Shown: positions 13,459-26,020, numbered from the stretch's first letter. The stretch: DNA of 64,000 nt from Opisthorchis felineus (GCA_004794785.1 SJOL01007233.1:67142-131141); one strand, 5' to 3'. Notes: generated by a model from the letters alone, not told the origin. Program-made: numbers and translations.

Positions 13459-13563
13459 CTTGAGGGGTAGGGACGCCAGCTGAGCATCGTATGATCTCTG
13501 TAGAGGAACCAACGAGCTCAGAGTAATTGACTCTACGCTTTGCCGTCAAATTAGCATCCGCAC
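13459..13563 (-). CDS. possible Ig-domain half exon
   Basis: The minus-strand frame reads RRVNYSELVGSSTEIIRCSA then GVPTPQG, ending at a good GTAAGT donor in phase 1 (exon end 13459). ELVGSSTEIIRCSAGVPTPQ matches the B-strand region of C2-type immunoglobulin domains (GSSvtLrC.A.GvPtP). The upstream exon edge near 13563 is not clear. The following minus-strand frame (NGSLNSIWCAKWDSK, near 13310) could be the F strand but is not joined convincingly. A single short match, so low confidence. Confidence 0.3.
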
Positions 13564-13907
13564 ACCCAACTCTCATAGCCAAACCGAGCCGTACGTTTGC
13601 GTACACTCGAGCACACACAACCCGATGTCCACACACAAGGATGAATGATGCATGCACTCTACCGACACCATGTGGTCGTCCAAGTGGTAATTTGTATCCA
13701 GGTGTATATCTAACAGCTTTATACTTTTACATGCGTAGATTAATCCGGGAACGATTACATTTGTATTCACAGGAGAAACTATCGTACACGTTTTGGGCCA
13801 CAACATTTGTCACTTTTGTTACCAACTCCTGACACATTTGACTTATTCAAACGAGACAGTGTTACGAACACAGCAGTGAAGTCAGTGTAGGCCTACAATC
13901 TGGAGTG

Positions 13908-13959
13908 ATTGACTGACTGACCTGCTGAAAGACCGACCGAGCGACCGACGGACCGACCG
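13908..13959. repeat. imperfect tetranucleotide repeat
   Basis: GACT units followed by GACC/GACG units with interruptions. It lies 60-110 nt beyond the stop codon of knottin copy 2, within or just past its likely 3' UTR. Confidence 0.75.
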
Positions 13960-14018
13960 TCTTCACAGTAATAAAAAACGATTGAGAGTCGTTATTTATA
14001 TTTTGTCAATTCTCACAA

Positions 14019-15130
14019 CTACGTGCATTCACCTTTAGCGCACACATCAGTACAGCAGCTGTCTTGTGAGTGGCATATTTGACCTTTCACCAAACAAACC
14101 TCGCATTTGTTACTCTTGCACTTGTAAGTTGCACAGCAGGGTGCTTGTGAACAATCTGCCTTGTATCCGACACAGTTTACTTGAGTTGTAGCTGAAACAG
14201 GAAAGTAGGAATCCGAATGAACATGGATGAATGCTTGCGCCAGAAGCTATAGCTAGAGCACACGAATTAAGACTCTTTCGTCATAAGTGACCGCAACCAC
14301 AACGAAAGGCTACAGTCACGCATCTGATGGAAGCTCATTTGCAACAGACAGTCGCTTTCTACCTTGGAAAATCCATTTTTCACCAAATTTCCAAGTGACA
14401 ATCATTGTACTTGTCCTTCCAAGATTGTAACATTGTCACAGTTTTGCAATAGTCACCTGCTATTGAAAAATCTATAATTTTCCATTTTGTTTAACTACAG
14501 AACTGGATTGGGACGTGTACTGAAAGTTGTGTTGTGGTCAATGTGGTATCCGTTTTGCAAAAATAAACACACGTGCCGAAGGCGCTACAAATAAGCAGGT
14601 GGCAAACAAGAATAAAACAATACCACTGAATTTTGCACAAGGCAAGCACAGTTTACAATAAGTAACAACAACTCGACAATCGCCTCATGGGACTCGAACC
14701 CAAAGTTCGCCAAATACCAGCCACTACTGCACTCTTTGGTGCCAGAATGTGTCTAGCGTTTCTAGAGGCCACGCGTTTATGTAGGAACATAGCGCTGAGA
14801 CTTGTTATGGGGCTACGGATATATGGCGAAATAGCAACAACTCTATTGAATGGAAAGAAACAGATGGAAAGCACGAATAATATTCTCATACAGGATAAAC
14901 GAAAATAGAGTTGTCCACTTGGAATTTGTATCCACGATTGAACAGTACAATTATAGTGTCAGCGGATTGAGGAGGACTGATTTTATGTGGGATGCAAAAA
15001 AAGAAATTCGACGTACGCGGCACATGAGAACATACTGTAAGCTTGATAATAAGCAAGTAAACATGGGGTCCTTACTTTCGAAACGGTGAATAAACAACGT
15101 GCTCAGTAATACCAAGAAAAAAAGCTTCAT
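14019..15130 (-). CDS. secreted double-knottin peptide, copy 2 (two exons)
   Basis: Two coding exons on the minus strand: 15076-15130 (55 nt) and 14019-14191 (173 nt), separated by an 884-nt intron with donor GTAAGG and acceptor TTTCAG, phase 1. The joined frame is 75 codons plus TAG. Exon 1 encodes a start Met, Lys and a hydrophobic run (LFFLVLLSTLFI), a clear signal peptide; the ATG has A at -3. Exon 2 carries 12 cysteines spaced C-x6-C-x4-CC-x4-C-x4-C, a two-residue linker, then C-x6-C-x5-CC-x3-C-x4-C, ending Cys-Thr-stop. This is the inhibitor-cystine-knot pattern twice, so each half should fold as a three-disulfide knottin. The product should be exported. ICK peptides elsewhere act as channel ligands, protease inhibitors or antimicrobials; the sequence does not say which applies here. 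A TATA box lies 36 nt upstream of the ATG. The intron holds a tRNA-like repeat. The paralogue is at 29831-30262. Confidence 0.85.
14680..14745 (-). repeat. tRNA-like box B element in the knottin copy 2 intron
   Basis: The minus strand has GGGTTCGAGTCCC (14689-14701), a textbook box B, followed by GTCGAGTTGTTGTTAC, a short repeat tail. No convincing box A at tRNA distance was seen. Likely a SINE fragment inserted in the intron. Confidence 0.4.
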
Positions 15131-15165
15131 GGTGAACGGCTGGATTATTCTGTCTGAACATCTCG

Positions 15166-15173
15166 TTTTTATA
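15166..15173 (-). promoter_or_regulatory. TATA box of knottin copy 2
   Basis: TATAAAAA on the minus strand, 36 nt upstream of the ATG at 15130. It is at the right distance for a transcription start just before the start codon and a very short 5' UTR, as for knottin copy 1. No initiator element was verified. Confidence 0.55.
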
Positions 15174-17401
15174 GACAGACCTGGAAGTTTTGCCACGCCC
15201 ATATGCACCTGATTGGTTGACTGGGATTTTCTGAGCGATTAATTTCTTTCAACCGACTGAAACTGCCCGAGCTGTCCTAGACTATCATTACGCCTGCTAG
15301 TTATGTGAACCACAGATTTTCTGGCCGAATCTTTTAAACGAATGATTTATGCAGGTCTTGTCTTACTACCATAGCACTTCGTAACGGTATGCTTAGCTCA
15401 TCATATATCTGGTATATTGTTCAAGTGTGAAATAAGCTCCCAGGATATACGTCTGCATGCTCAACTCAAACATGCGAGACCTGTACGTAGATGTAGCAGG
15501 GTTTTCACCAAATTTTGGATGATGATATGTGATAATAAGAACACCTCTTTGTGTCAGCATTTAGTGGATATTTTTGTGGGACAACATGGCGAACTTTGTA
15601 ACTCCTGTGATACACGTGTTTATAGGTACACAAGCAGAACGGTTCTGAGAAGATAAACAATGAATACAATGGGTCATTACGTGAGGTCACCTTCAACATT
15701 TGGCATTAACATCAAGAACATATGAGGGCGGAGGTTTTCAGGAAAGCCATTTTTCCCGAATATGACGACACCAGTGAAAACACAGACACGTGTAAATATT
15801 GAAGCCATAAAAATCCTTTAAAACAATGTAGATGTAGGGGGAAAGAAATTTTTCAGTGGTAAATTATTCTCGCGAGGCATTTGGGAAAAGAATTTGCTCA
15901 TGTGTCGTATGTGGTGGTTTTAGTGTGTGAATATCTGCCAGTGCTGTGCGTTGTGGTAGATATCTCGGCCTATGTATCTCCAATTATGATGGCCACATTG
16001 AGATCCGCGTTCTGAGATCACATGACGGCGGTAACTACGGGAGTGTTTTGTGGGGAGTTAGTTTTCCTCAAATCGTCACGAGGAGCGAACCTACGCTGTA
16101 CGTGCACTATTTATTTACATACTTTTGGTAAGCAGCTTTGCTACGTCAACACTTCCGTGGAGTCAGATTGATTGCCTATTTACCTTTGAAATACCATTTT
16201 CACTTAGAATTGAGTTGCATGATTACATGGTTTCTCAAGGTGACTTTGGTGAAAAACTTTCGCATTCACTTTCTTCCGTGTCACCAGGATAGTCATCGTC
16301 GACACCATAGTTATTATCAGGTGTCGTCAAATACTGTTAGATTTTAATCGCGGGTCATGAACAGGGCTAAAAATTCCATTCGCATTTTTGCACTTTGGTT
16401 TTCATGGCGGTAGATTCTGCATTGACCTCGGCAGTAGTAAACACACTTCAGTACTAGCTATGGTGTTTCGCTAGTGGATCATGGACATACAAACGGCACG
16501 CGGACGTGTACATTTAGTGCACAGTTCTGTTTAAGTTTGCTTGCAACTAGACCGGATAATTAACTGCCCACTCTAGCCTGCAAAAATCCAATATTTGCCT
16601 CGCGGAACAACGTATGCTTCCGCAGTATATGTAGTAGTATATGTGCACTCCTGTTTCGAACATCCACAACACCAGTTCCGGTACGCACGCAGAGTCCCTT
16701 CCCAAAGTATTACATTCGTCAATAGGCTTCTTCTAGAGAATTACACTTCTGTTGATAGAGCGAGTAAAGTGAGTGCTATGACTGAAATCTTCTAGTCAGC
16801 TTTTCAAATTGCACCGTGGAATTGTAAGATCCGGGCAGCTAAGGATCTCACGGGGCAACTGGAACTATCTGACTACTCGCAGTTCATATTCAGTAGGCAG
16901 TAGGAACAGACAAATGGGGGTAGTAGATGCTGTATTGGGAACTGCTGCGATCTGTTGAGGACTGGTTCTATGAACAAATGGGTTTATGGATATCATGCAT
17001 TAAACAGAACGTACAATCAGTAACAGCACAATCGGTAGGAGTAGTAAAATTGACAGTGAGGTAGCAGGGCTTTCTGGAAGCAATAGCGAGTAAACACCAA
17101 CTGATATACAAACGTGTGGACGCGGACAGTCAGTCAGTGTTAATAGGCTGTATACGGTGATAATGGCGCTGGAAACAGTCAGTATATTCTTGAAGTAAGG
17201 GAAACTGTTTGCAAAACGGGTATCAGGTGAATTTAGCACAATTTAAATGTACCTGCATGCTTTAGCTGATGGCGCGACAGCGCAGCTCGTGTCACGTGTC
17301 AAATCAGAAAGCGCGCTTACGCCGGCTTAAAACAAAATATCAACAAAGGTTATCGGGTGAGATGCGATACGAGGGTAATTGAAAAATAGAACGGTCGAGG
17401 A
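15174..17401. other. no gene recognised
   Basis: Upstream of the minus-strand knottin gene. Short open frames only; no domain or repeat identified. Confidence 0.5.
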
Positions 17402-17475
17402 GGCCGAGTTGACGCAGCGGATAGCGCACTCGTCTCCCATTCGAGGGGTTCAGAGTTCCATCGCCGGTCGAGCCG
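17402..17475 (+). repeat. tRNA-like sequence (SINE head or pseudo-tRNA)
   Basis: A box-A-like GACGCAGCGGATAGCGC, an anticodon-like arm with CTCG/CGAG stems, and a box-B-like GGGGTTCAGAGTTCCATC lie at tRNA spacing. The anticodon stem is only four clean pairs and the acceptor stem is imperfect, so a functional tRNA is unlikely; a tRNA-derived SINE fits better. Confidence 0.45.
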
Positions 17476-20400
17476 TCTCTCGGTCGGAGCAGACGCAAAA
17501 TAGGTAGAGTTGATACGAATTTGCAAGCGAAGTTGGGCAGTTAATAAAAGCATGACATTAGCAACTACGGTGTAAGCGAACCTCAAGTAGGAATGGAAAT
17601 CTGGTGAACGAGCAGCGAAGAAGCAAACCGGCATAAATAACGATGCTCGCGGGTAGTCAGGACAAATAAAGCAAATAACCGCTGATCGCCGTCGATTCAA
17701 AGGGGAATCAACAGGAATATTTTGCCATCAATATGAAAACACAACACATGTACCAGGCTTGTATAAATACAAGCGACGTGTTCTAGTGCAAAAAGGCGAA
17801 TTTGGTTAATAGTTAGTGGTCGGCCTCACCATGAAGATCATCATAAGAGAGAGATTGTTGAACCATTCAGGTAAATGCGAATAGGATCCATAAAGAAGGC
17901 TAAATAATTGTGTACGTATATTTCAGGCATAAACCGGAATAATGACAATCTTTCGGAAATCGATAAATGTCAATCTAGGGTGCTTTGTTTCACCCCATTA
18001 TCTGGTTTTATTTTCCAGAGACCCTAGTGTAACTTTGTGCCGATCTGTCCACATCTTACACTAAAGTAATGGAGGAGCTGTCTTCAGTTAAGGGATGTTT
18101 GGTAATAATGCGATGTAGTAGAATGACGGCGCTTGTAAATAAACCTGAATTCGGACAACTGGCTAATTGATTCGGGTTAGTAGCCGGAGGTATTTGCATT
18201 GGGATAATTTCAACTTGACGCGTTTGAGGCACCAGAAAATGTTCCATTGATTAGATCCACGAAGACCGCGATGAATGAGTTCTTGTCAGTGAAGCTACCT
18301 AATTGATGTGGGCGCTCCTTCCAGAATTTGACTTAGAATGCTTAGTTGGGTGAAGAACCCTGTTCCTTGAGACTGCGGTATGTTGTTCTACAAATAAGGT
18401 TTACTTCTGACCTTGGATGTGATCCGACTTCCCATTTTCGGGCATTGCAGTCCTCATGATTTGCTGCGCTGGTGCATTAGTTAACGAAGCAACCGTCTAT
18501 CATATTGGCCATTTTGTATCATGTCCGTGGCCACAATGCACAGTGGAACAGAAACTTTCAACCCGTTCCAGATCATGGAACACACAAACATGACGATCAT
18601 TCACGACCCGAATAGCGCATCCGGAAAAAGAACGTCTAGACCATAGGCCAGTGTAGGTTTTCGATATATTTTGACCTCATCGATACCAAGCTAGCGGATT
18701 TTTTCCCCATTCCAGCTTATTTCTCAATGATCCGTTCCAACGATGTGCAACATGTTGTCTAAATTTCATTTCCGCAAGGGTGAAAAGACACCAATGCCCC
18801 GGTAAATCGTCGCTGCAGGTTTGTAGCATCCAAGTTCGAGTGCAACAGTTTATTGTTTACAGTCCATATGCGGGATGAAAATATCGTTTGTGAGAATGCG
18901 TATTCTCGAAGATCCCATACAACACAGTGCTAAGTGCGCACTATGATGGCAACAAATTAGATGGAGTTTACGAATTGTCGAAACGTTCGAAGTGGTTTGT
19001 TTTCTCCGTCCTTGCAGCATGTTTGTTGAGAAATCTCATGGGCCTTCACACGATCCTGGCCGTGGATTCAACAAGCACCTAACCATATGACATTGGACCA
19101 AGGGTGTTAATAGTGTTAGGGAATAGTTTAGTTATTACGAACGACCGCGCCCTACCTCTGCTGCAGCATTTCTCGGTGATCGGTAAGTAACCGTGCAAAT
19201 AAAATGTGAAGACTTTCAGAAGTCTACGGAGAACGAAGCAAAAAGCTCTGGGTGAATTGGTGAATGGTTTTTAGGTCTATTTTTCTATCTGGGAGATCGA
19301 ATCACTTTTCGAGGGAACTTATCACTTGATAGAATAATTTCCTGTGGTCCAATGCACAGTGGTCATAAAGCGGAAATGAACTTCCGGGCGGACATTTCTC
19401 AAATGCGAGAATGTGACGTAAACATTTTCTCATATTTTCCCAGGGATGTGGTGCCATAGCGTTGTGTAGTGAATTTCAAGTTACGTCTGGAAATTATAGG
19501 AATTTCCGGGTGCTACACACACGAAGTAACAAACAAATATACGTGGGTTTTGAAATGTACAAAGTTTATCAACGCACTTGCCACTCAAGAGGTCCTGATG
19601 TACTTGATGGGCGCGATTTCGTGTATGTTCGAACTTCCATTTTGCTGGTCTGTTCGTAGTTTGTTGATTGACACCAATCTTGTGTTGAGACCACTTTATG
19701 GTCTATGAGTAGATCGTGCGACGAAGTCCAACCTGACGCCAGTTGATCACGCCCACTTTGTATTGATGTATATAGCTCTGCATTGACTTGTCTTTTTTCG
19801 ACAGGTGCAGTCCGGTGCTTACGTATGGGTGTTTGAGTGACGTTCAGGAGCTCAAAATATCTGTGTTTGAACAAAGTACTGCTAATGAGTAAGGCGTCCA
19901 GAAACAGCACTGTTTCACAGCCGATTCCCTAAGACGATAGTTCAAGGGGTTCAGAAATGGTCCGTAAATGTCTTGAAGTTCTGGCTAGTTTAAGTCAGCT
20001 ACAATATACCCCGAGGTTGGGACTGATGAGCCAGCTTCTGCCGTACAGAATAATCTTGGAGTATGACGAAAGTCCTGGAGCTGGAAAATTTCAGAGTTAC
20101 TCTGGTTCCATTGACCTTTAAAACATTTTTTTTCGTGTGCGGTGGACGGATTAATGAAGCAAGGCTCTATTTTTCAATGTGAGTCGAAAACATTCGTAGT
20201 GAAGCTCCGAGTGAATGCCTGCTAGAGCATCCCCACTGGAGATAATGACACTACATTCTGCTCGGTCACTGACAGGAGGTATCATCCTGGGTTGTATCGA
20301 AGTATTTTGTAGTAGGGATATGTGGTGAACTCAGTTTAAAAGTAATCACTAGGGCGTAAAAAGGCAGGGATGTAGCAGTTAGGTAGCTTCTAAACGACCG

Positions 20401-20637
20401 TGATGCTACAGAAATGCAATCTCAAGTGAGGGCAGTTGTAATCTTCTGTTCCACTGAACGACAGGCACCTTGTGAATGCATCCAACAAGAACGGATGACA
20501 CAAATGTCGTTTTCAGTCGGTTAGCTGAAGTGGGATTTAGGACCTCTGGAGCTAGAATTATTCCTACTGAAAGTAAATGCGGTGGACAGGCACTGAACAG
20601 CGACAACAGGAGGGAATACCCTGCAAAGGCATCATGA
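17476..20637. other. no gene recognised
   Basis: No coding exon, repeat copy or RNA gene could be supported. Open frames around 19470-19910 overlap each other on both strands and look random. Confidence 0.5.
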
Positions 20638-21365
20638 TTGTGGCGGCAAAGAATTCTGAGAGTGAGCCTATCTAAAATTGGTGCTGCAATTTTGGTCGAA
20701 AGGTTGGTACAACTAAATTCTTCTCCCGTGAGCGACTTGAGCTATTTCCTTTCAAATAGGAGTACTGAACCATATGGCCACATCTTCACATGGAGCTCAC
20801 ATAACCTGAGACCAGTACTGCTCGGCATCCGATGGTGAGTGATATTTGCCCCTGTACTATATCTATTTCAGCACCTTTCTGCGTCTATTTGTTTTGGGTC
20901 TGTTTAACGATATATTTAGCTTATCGGTCTGCTTTCGGTTGGTCAGCATACGATGAGCCTACTGGTGACCGCTTTGATAGACTGGGTTTCATTTGTATGT
21001 AGATGTCCTGGATGCAAGGAGATACTGAAGCAAAAAAAATTGCCCCAGTGTTACGACGTAGCATGTGAGCGGTCAGAAGGTTAGCATTTCCATCTGAAAA
21101 TTTCATATTTGGCCCCAGTAGTGAGAGTGAGTTCTGCCAGTCTGTTTAATCAAGCGAAAAAAGCAGCAGAGTCGGAACCATGGAAACTTTGACCGATTTC
21201 TTGATCGGGAATACAAGGCAACGATTCGTCCGGGTTTGTTGGTCAGTTGTGGATAAGAAGCCTGGCTATGCACTGATATCCGGCCAACCAGGGAAGTATG
21301 ATGGTAAGTTCTTGCGGGCAGTACAGTTAACGATGCTTGAACCCCGATACTATATTCGCCAGATG
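20638..21365 (+). CDS. weak candidate multi-exon gene, possibly FN3-like
   Basis: An open block ending at CGATG|GTGAGT (donor at 20834) in phase 2 and a second block from about 21164 to CAGAT|GTAAGG (exon end about 21364), also phase 2, would splice in frame. The second block contains NTRQRFVRVCWSVVDKKPGY and later VQLTMLEPRYYIRQ, which look like strand-B and F-strand segments of an FN3 domain. The first contains LSYFLSNRSTEPYGHIFTWS. No signal peptide was found and the phase differs from the phase-1 FN3 genes here. It may be a decayed relative or chance. Confidence 0.25.
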
Positions 21366-23328
21366 TAAGGTTGTCTGTTACTCTTGATGACCTCGGGTAG
21401 CAATGGATTTCTTCACTTGACCGGGCTCTGGAGCATTATGCAGGCTAGGATATAAATCAGGCCAGCTTTTGTCGGAGACAGGAGAGTTGAATGACCACTT
21501 GGATTCGAGGATGGGCTTTTGTCAAACTCACTACACATGAAACCGCTCCTCCTCCCAGACTCTCCTGTGAAGTGACTGAAACAACACCATGGGACTAACT
21601 GAGTCAAAACTTCCAAAACAATCAGGTTGGTTAGTTCAAACTCGGATCATTCGGGTGGAGAGGGGAATACCGGAGAAGATGATTCCACGTGAATTTGGCT
21701 TAGCGCGCTGACTACTGCCAATACTACTGCTCCTACCAATATTATAACTGATAGTTCTGGTAAAGTATATTTCTGAAGAGTATGGTAACAAAAATTGAGA
21801 GGCTAGCAATATCGGCTCCAGAAATGACAGGCTAACGCGATTTGAAAATAAAACGGCCGATAATATATAAAAATACAATTACCAATGATTTGTTTGTTAT
21901 TTGCATTTCTGTTTTGAGTTTTCCTCCATCAGGTCCGTCAAAAAGATTGAAAATATTCATTTCCGCGAACTTCGTTTTGGTTTGCCCGAATGTGCACGCT
22001 GATTTGTGCCATATGCAATACTGTATGCTGTTTTACTCACCAGGCAATCAGCGATAGGTTTTGAGCCTTTTCATCTACAAATATTGTCTTGAATTCTTGT
22101 CTTCGGAATGCCATTTTGTACAGTGCTCGCGTAGCCTACATATGGCATGCTTTTTTGCCAAGCCAGGATGTTCTTCTCCCAATCGTGCTCCAACGTTTTC
22201 GTAACTGTTTCCTTACCGTGCATCTGAGCCATAGAACAAATGTGTCGCTTCAGATGCACAGGAGGCACCGCCTCAAATGCAGGAAGCCTTGCTAACAGGC
22301 CTAATGCAGCATGAATCTTCTGGTACTGGCGGATATTTGGAGGTGACGGGTAACACGAAATGGTCTTTTTGGAAACGGACACTGTAGTGCACGAGGCTTG
22401 ACGTTTCGGCTTTTTTACCTACACGTAGTAGTGATCTTTTGCTTGTCTAACTGGGCTTTGTTCATGCTTTTTTACCCTTTTCCTTCCACACAAATTCCCT
22501 TAACCTTCGGATTATCATTCTGAAAAGGCACGACATTCAAAGTGTACATGCTACATAAATATAAATGATAGATAATGTCGGGCTTTTTGTTTGTGTTCCT
22601 TGTCTTGTAGAACTGTAGTTTCGACGTGTACATGTCTGCAGTACTACCTGACATTCTTATGAGAGCTTTTTGTTCGTCCCTGCAAAATGATGGATCTGTC
22701 ATCTACGTGTACTTTACAGTACACATTAAAATCCTCCGCTAGATTTTTGACACCCGTGAAGTTTTATTGTTGAGAACTAAAAAGGTACATTTCTGCTGCT
22801 GTGTCACTGCCTGTTTTACATCCAATCCATTTCGAAAAAGTTCGAATACAAAAAAACAGCAAACTCTTGATTTATTTAAAGTAGTATGGCGGTACTAAAG
22901 GATGAAATGCTATGGTGGGACATACAACTTATTTGAGGCCGAAATTTTTCCAACTGATTCGGATAGGAGACTAGGACAGCAAGGATATGGCAGCAACAAA
23001 ACTACTCAAAGTTTATCGAAATATCGCATATCTTGAGTGTATTGTGAAGGAAGTATCCGGTCGCTTAAGAGGCCAGTTCCTTGATTCCATGATTTCTGTT
23101 GTCGAAAAGCGCAGGGCAAACAGACAAGAATCGTGACTACAGAATACAGGTAATTTTTTTTAATGTGATCCGACTAGATACGTACAGGATTTATCCGATC
23201 TAGGGATTTGTCCAACAGAACATGAAGTTCTTTCACTGGGGAAGTAGCTCTTTTTCTTTGTCTCTGTCTAACATAAGGAGAGTAGGAATCTCGTCTTCCT
23301 GCTAGGTCCTGGAAGGGCTCCTGCACCG
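21366..23328. other. no firm gene
   Basis: At 21937 a good acceptor (CTCCATCAG) opens short frames in two phases; neither connects convincingly to the candidate at 20638-21365. 22940-23330 could be the eroded upstream part of the retroelement that follows. Confidence 0.4.
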
Positions 23329-24435
23329 ATGCACCAAGAATGTCGATTCATATTCAGTAGTAATGTGTACGGACAGATTGACACAGTAGCTATGGCCTCA
23401 CAGTCCGGTCTTCTGCTAGTAGATGTATGTATATGCATGCTAGGACGTAGGATCGTTGCACAGACAATCCAGGAGTATCTTTGTTACGGCAAGTGTGTAG
23501 ATGATATTTTCATTGTTTTGCATTTACACCAAACTGCCCCTAGGTAAGATCGTAAATTTTCTGTGCGAGCACCAGTGTGAATGAAAGTAAGCTACATTCT
23601 CCAAAGAACATCCGTTTCGATTCACCGTGATTGTGCAACTCATATTCAACAGTGACTTGCACGGACAGACTGACGCGGTAGCTATGGGCTCACTAGCACA
23701 TGTATATGGCCACGTTGGAACGTGAGAGTTTAGCTCAAGCTGTAAGCCTGGGTTTCCCTTATAGTCGAAGATATTTCCATAGTGCAAACCAGAACGATTG
23801 AAATGGCTGCGACTTTCAACACCGTATCCCCCAATATCGAGTTTACCCATAAGCTGGAATAAGGTAATATCCGCCCACTCCTTTATGTCTTACTAACGCG
23901 CCGTAAAGATGGTTTACTCTTCCGGACGTAGACCCAACTGGCAAGGCAAGTATCTCCACATTTACAGTGCCATTGCACTGCAAAGAAAACGAGATTTGGT
24001 CGCACGTTTGACGCAGCGAGCTGCCAAAGTTGGTCATAGGGAATTTTTACACTAGAACCTTGATTCCATTAAGGGTACCATACATAAAACAACTATCTAG
24101 AGACAGTATCAGAGAAGAACTCGCGCTTGAAGCCAAGAGGCAATATCACCCTGATTATTTCAAACAAAGCACTAGTTTAGCCTTCATTTTCTAATGATTC
24201 ATCTTTGAAAGTAATCTCAAACCTCCTATATGACATTCCCTACGACACAATGGGAATAAGTTAAGAATCGAATTCATCAGACAACTGACTGTCTTTCAAA
24301 GTCCCAAAGACAATTGGCCTCCCATGACCACAAATATACGCATCTATTGTTTCCAGTTTTCGTGTTCACCTGGATGTATCGGTCAGACGATGATAAAACA
24401 AGCAATCAGAGTAATTGAGAATCTAACGGCATGAA
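23329..24435 (+). pseudogene. decayed retroelement with RT and GIY-YIG-like pieces (Penelope-like?)
   Basis: 23329-23547 encodes a reverse-transcriptase core: VYGQIDTVAMASQSG followed by an ADV-like segment and YGKCVDDIFIVL, where the Asp-Asp catalytic pair of the RT palm is intact. 23560-23640 resembles the following CEHQC / PFLDV region. At 23625-23700 a second copy of the QxDxVAMGS block appears, so the RT region is partly duplicated. 24300-24420 reads PPMTTNIRIYCFQFSCSPGC then IGQT, like the CSCG-x-YIG start of the GIY-YIG endonuclease found downstream of RT in Penelope-like and some LINE-type elements. Stops and frameshifts throughout show it is inactive. The RT call is firm; the element class is less so. 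Confidence 0.6.
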
Positions 24436-25927
24436 GATCGAAATGAGAAGTGACGTTAAAACCATCTTTCTTGAATGCCCGGTCGCCTCAAATCATTGTA
24501 TGGAACTGCAGTAAGCCTTCCAAGTTTTATACCGGACACCTCAACACAAATTTATGGGTATCAAACGAAAGATGTTACGTGCTGCTGGGGTTGTTGCCAT
24601 TCATGTTCACAATTTTGATCTGTGTAAGCAAAAGCAATTTGTCCGAATCCTATTGATGAACTGGCCTAACCATATTTCCGAGTCTGCGCTAATTCCCAGC
24701 CGATGACTGGAATTGTGCCACGCGACCCTAAAATTGTTTTTAACTGGCTTGAACGAGATTGGTCGCCATAAATAACCCAGTGGGTGGACGTTTTTGGAGC
24801 GAAGTAGTCTATGATTTCTGTACCTTTCGCTCTTATTGATCGCATTCTTGATAAAACAAATAATAAATAATAAGTAGTTATACTAAGTTTGAAAATGAAT
24901 AGCCCGAAGGGAACTCTTAGTACTGAAACATTGTCCGAAATTTTTTTCAATATAATAGTTAATTGCAGATCTATTTTGTCATGTGGTAGGACCGTAAATG
25001 TTAGTACAAATAAAACGAGTGTTTTTCTTTGGTGGCATCGATGAATTTGCCTATTGGATTTGGGCATGATCTTCGGTTTGTTTAGTCCATCGTGAAATGT
25101 GGTCAGAGTCTAAAACCTGTCATTCGTTTGGAATAAAAGGCCGCAACAAGCTATCTAAAACGACTGGCTTCTACCATCAGACAAAAATTTGAAAATCCAG
25201 CGGGAAATCAAATGAAGAAAACGGGAGTGGCTGAGACACATTCAACGGCGGCTACGTTAGTCTATTAGAGAATCTGGAAGAACGGTGGGACCAGCTACCT
25301 TCGGCTGACAGAGTCCAAGCTAAGGCATTGGCTACTATGCCAATACATGCTGTTGGTCAGCGTAGAAGAATGGCTATGTTGTCGGCTGCCATCAGCTTAG
25401 TCTGGCGGGAAGCGCCGGTTTATTTGATAGAACAAGGCAAAACAAAAGTCGCATTAAAATCCGAAGCTAGAATGTCTCTGAATAGGAAACTTGGCAGACT
25501 GACGTTGCTTAGTTTTCTGAGCAGATTATGAGCCTAAGTTTTTTACAGAGTTGCTGTTTATTGGTCCGTTAGAAGTAAATAGAATGCTAACAGACCAAAT
25601 GAGGGGTTACAAACGAATGAGAAATAGAAAATAAAGAATATCGTCGGGTCAATTATTTCACTCATTTTGTGGACTATGGATATTGTTGACGCGTTGATAT
25701 AACGAGATTACTGGTTATCTGACAACCATAAATTGAAAAACCCTGACATGACACCCGTATATCTTCCTGTTTAAGTAATGATGGACAATTCTGAAAGCTG
25801 TGGGTGGTTGTAGGATTTGTACAGTTCACATCAGGTGCGTTCAATTTTGCGCTGGGGAAGTAGGACTAACATGCTCGCCTCGCTTCAAACGAGAGCAATG
25901 TGAATATGAATGCCAGTTTACACACCC

Positions 25928-26020
25928 AAATGTTCCACATGATTTCGATGAAGACACTCATTTGCACATCAGTGTGGTTTTCACGGGAGACTCAACTGGA
26001 TCTCTCGTTTATACTATTCT
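25928..26020 (+). repeat. dispersed repeat R1, copy e (opposite orientation)
   Basis: GACACTCATTTGCACATCAG, TTTTCACGGGAGACTCAACT and CTCGTTTATACTATTCTGCA are the reverse complement of the R1 segment at 30780-30860. The reading frame here gives FTGDSTGSLVYTIL, matching the other copies. Confidence 0.5.

Noticed and set aside
25233..25531. 98-codon plus-strand frame rich in Arg and Ala
   Set aside because: No ATG-led start, no clear splice sites and no family I recognise; may be an old transposon fragment.
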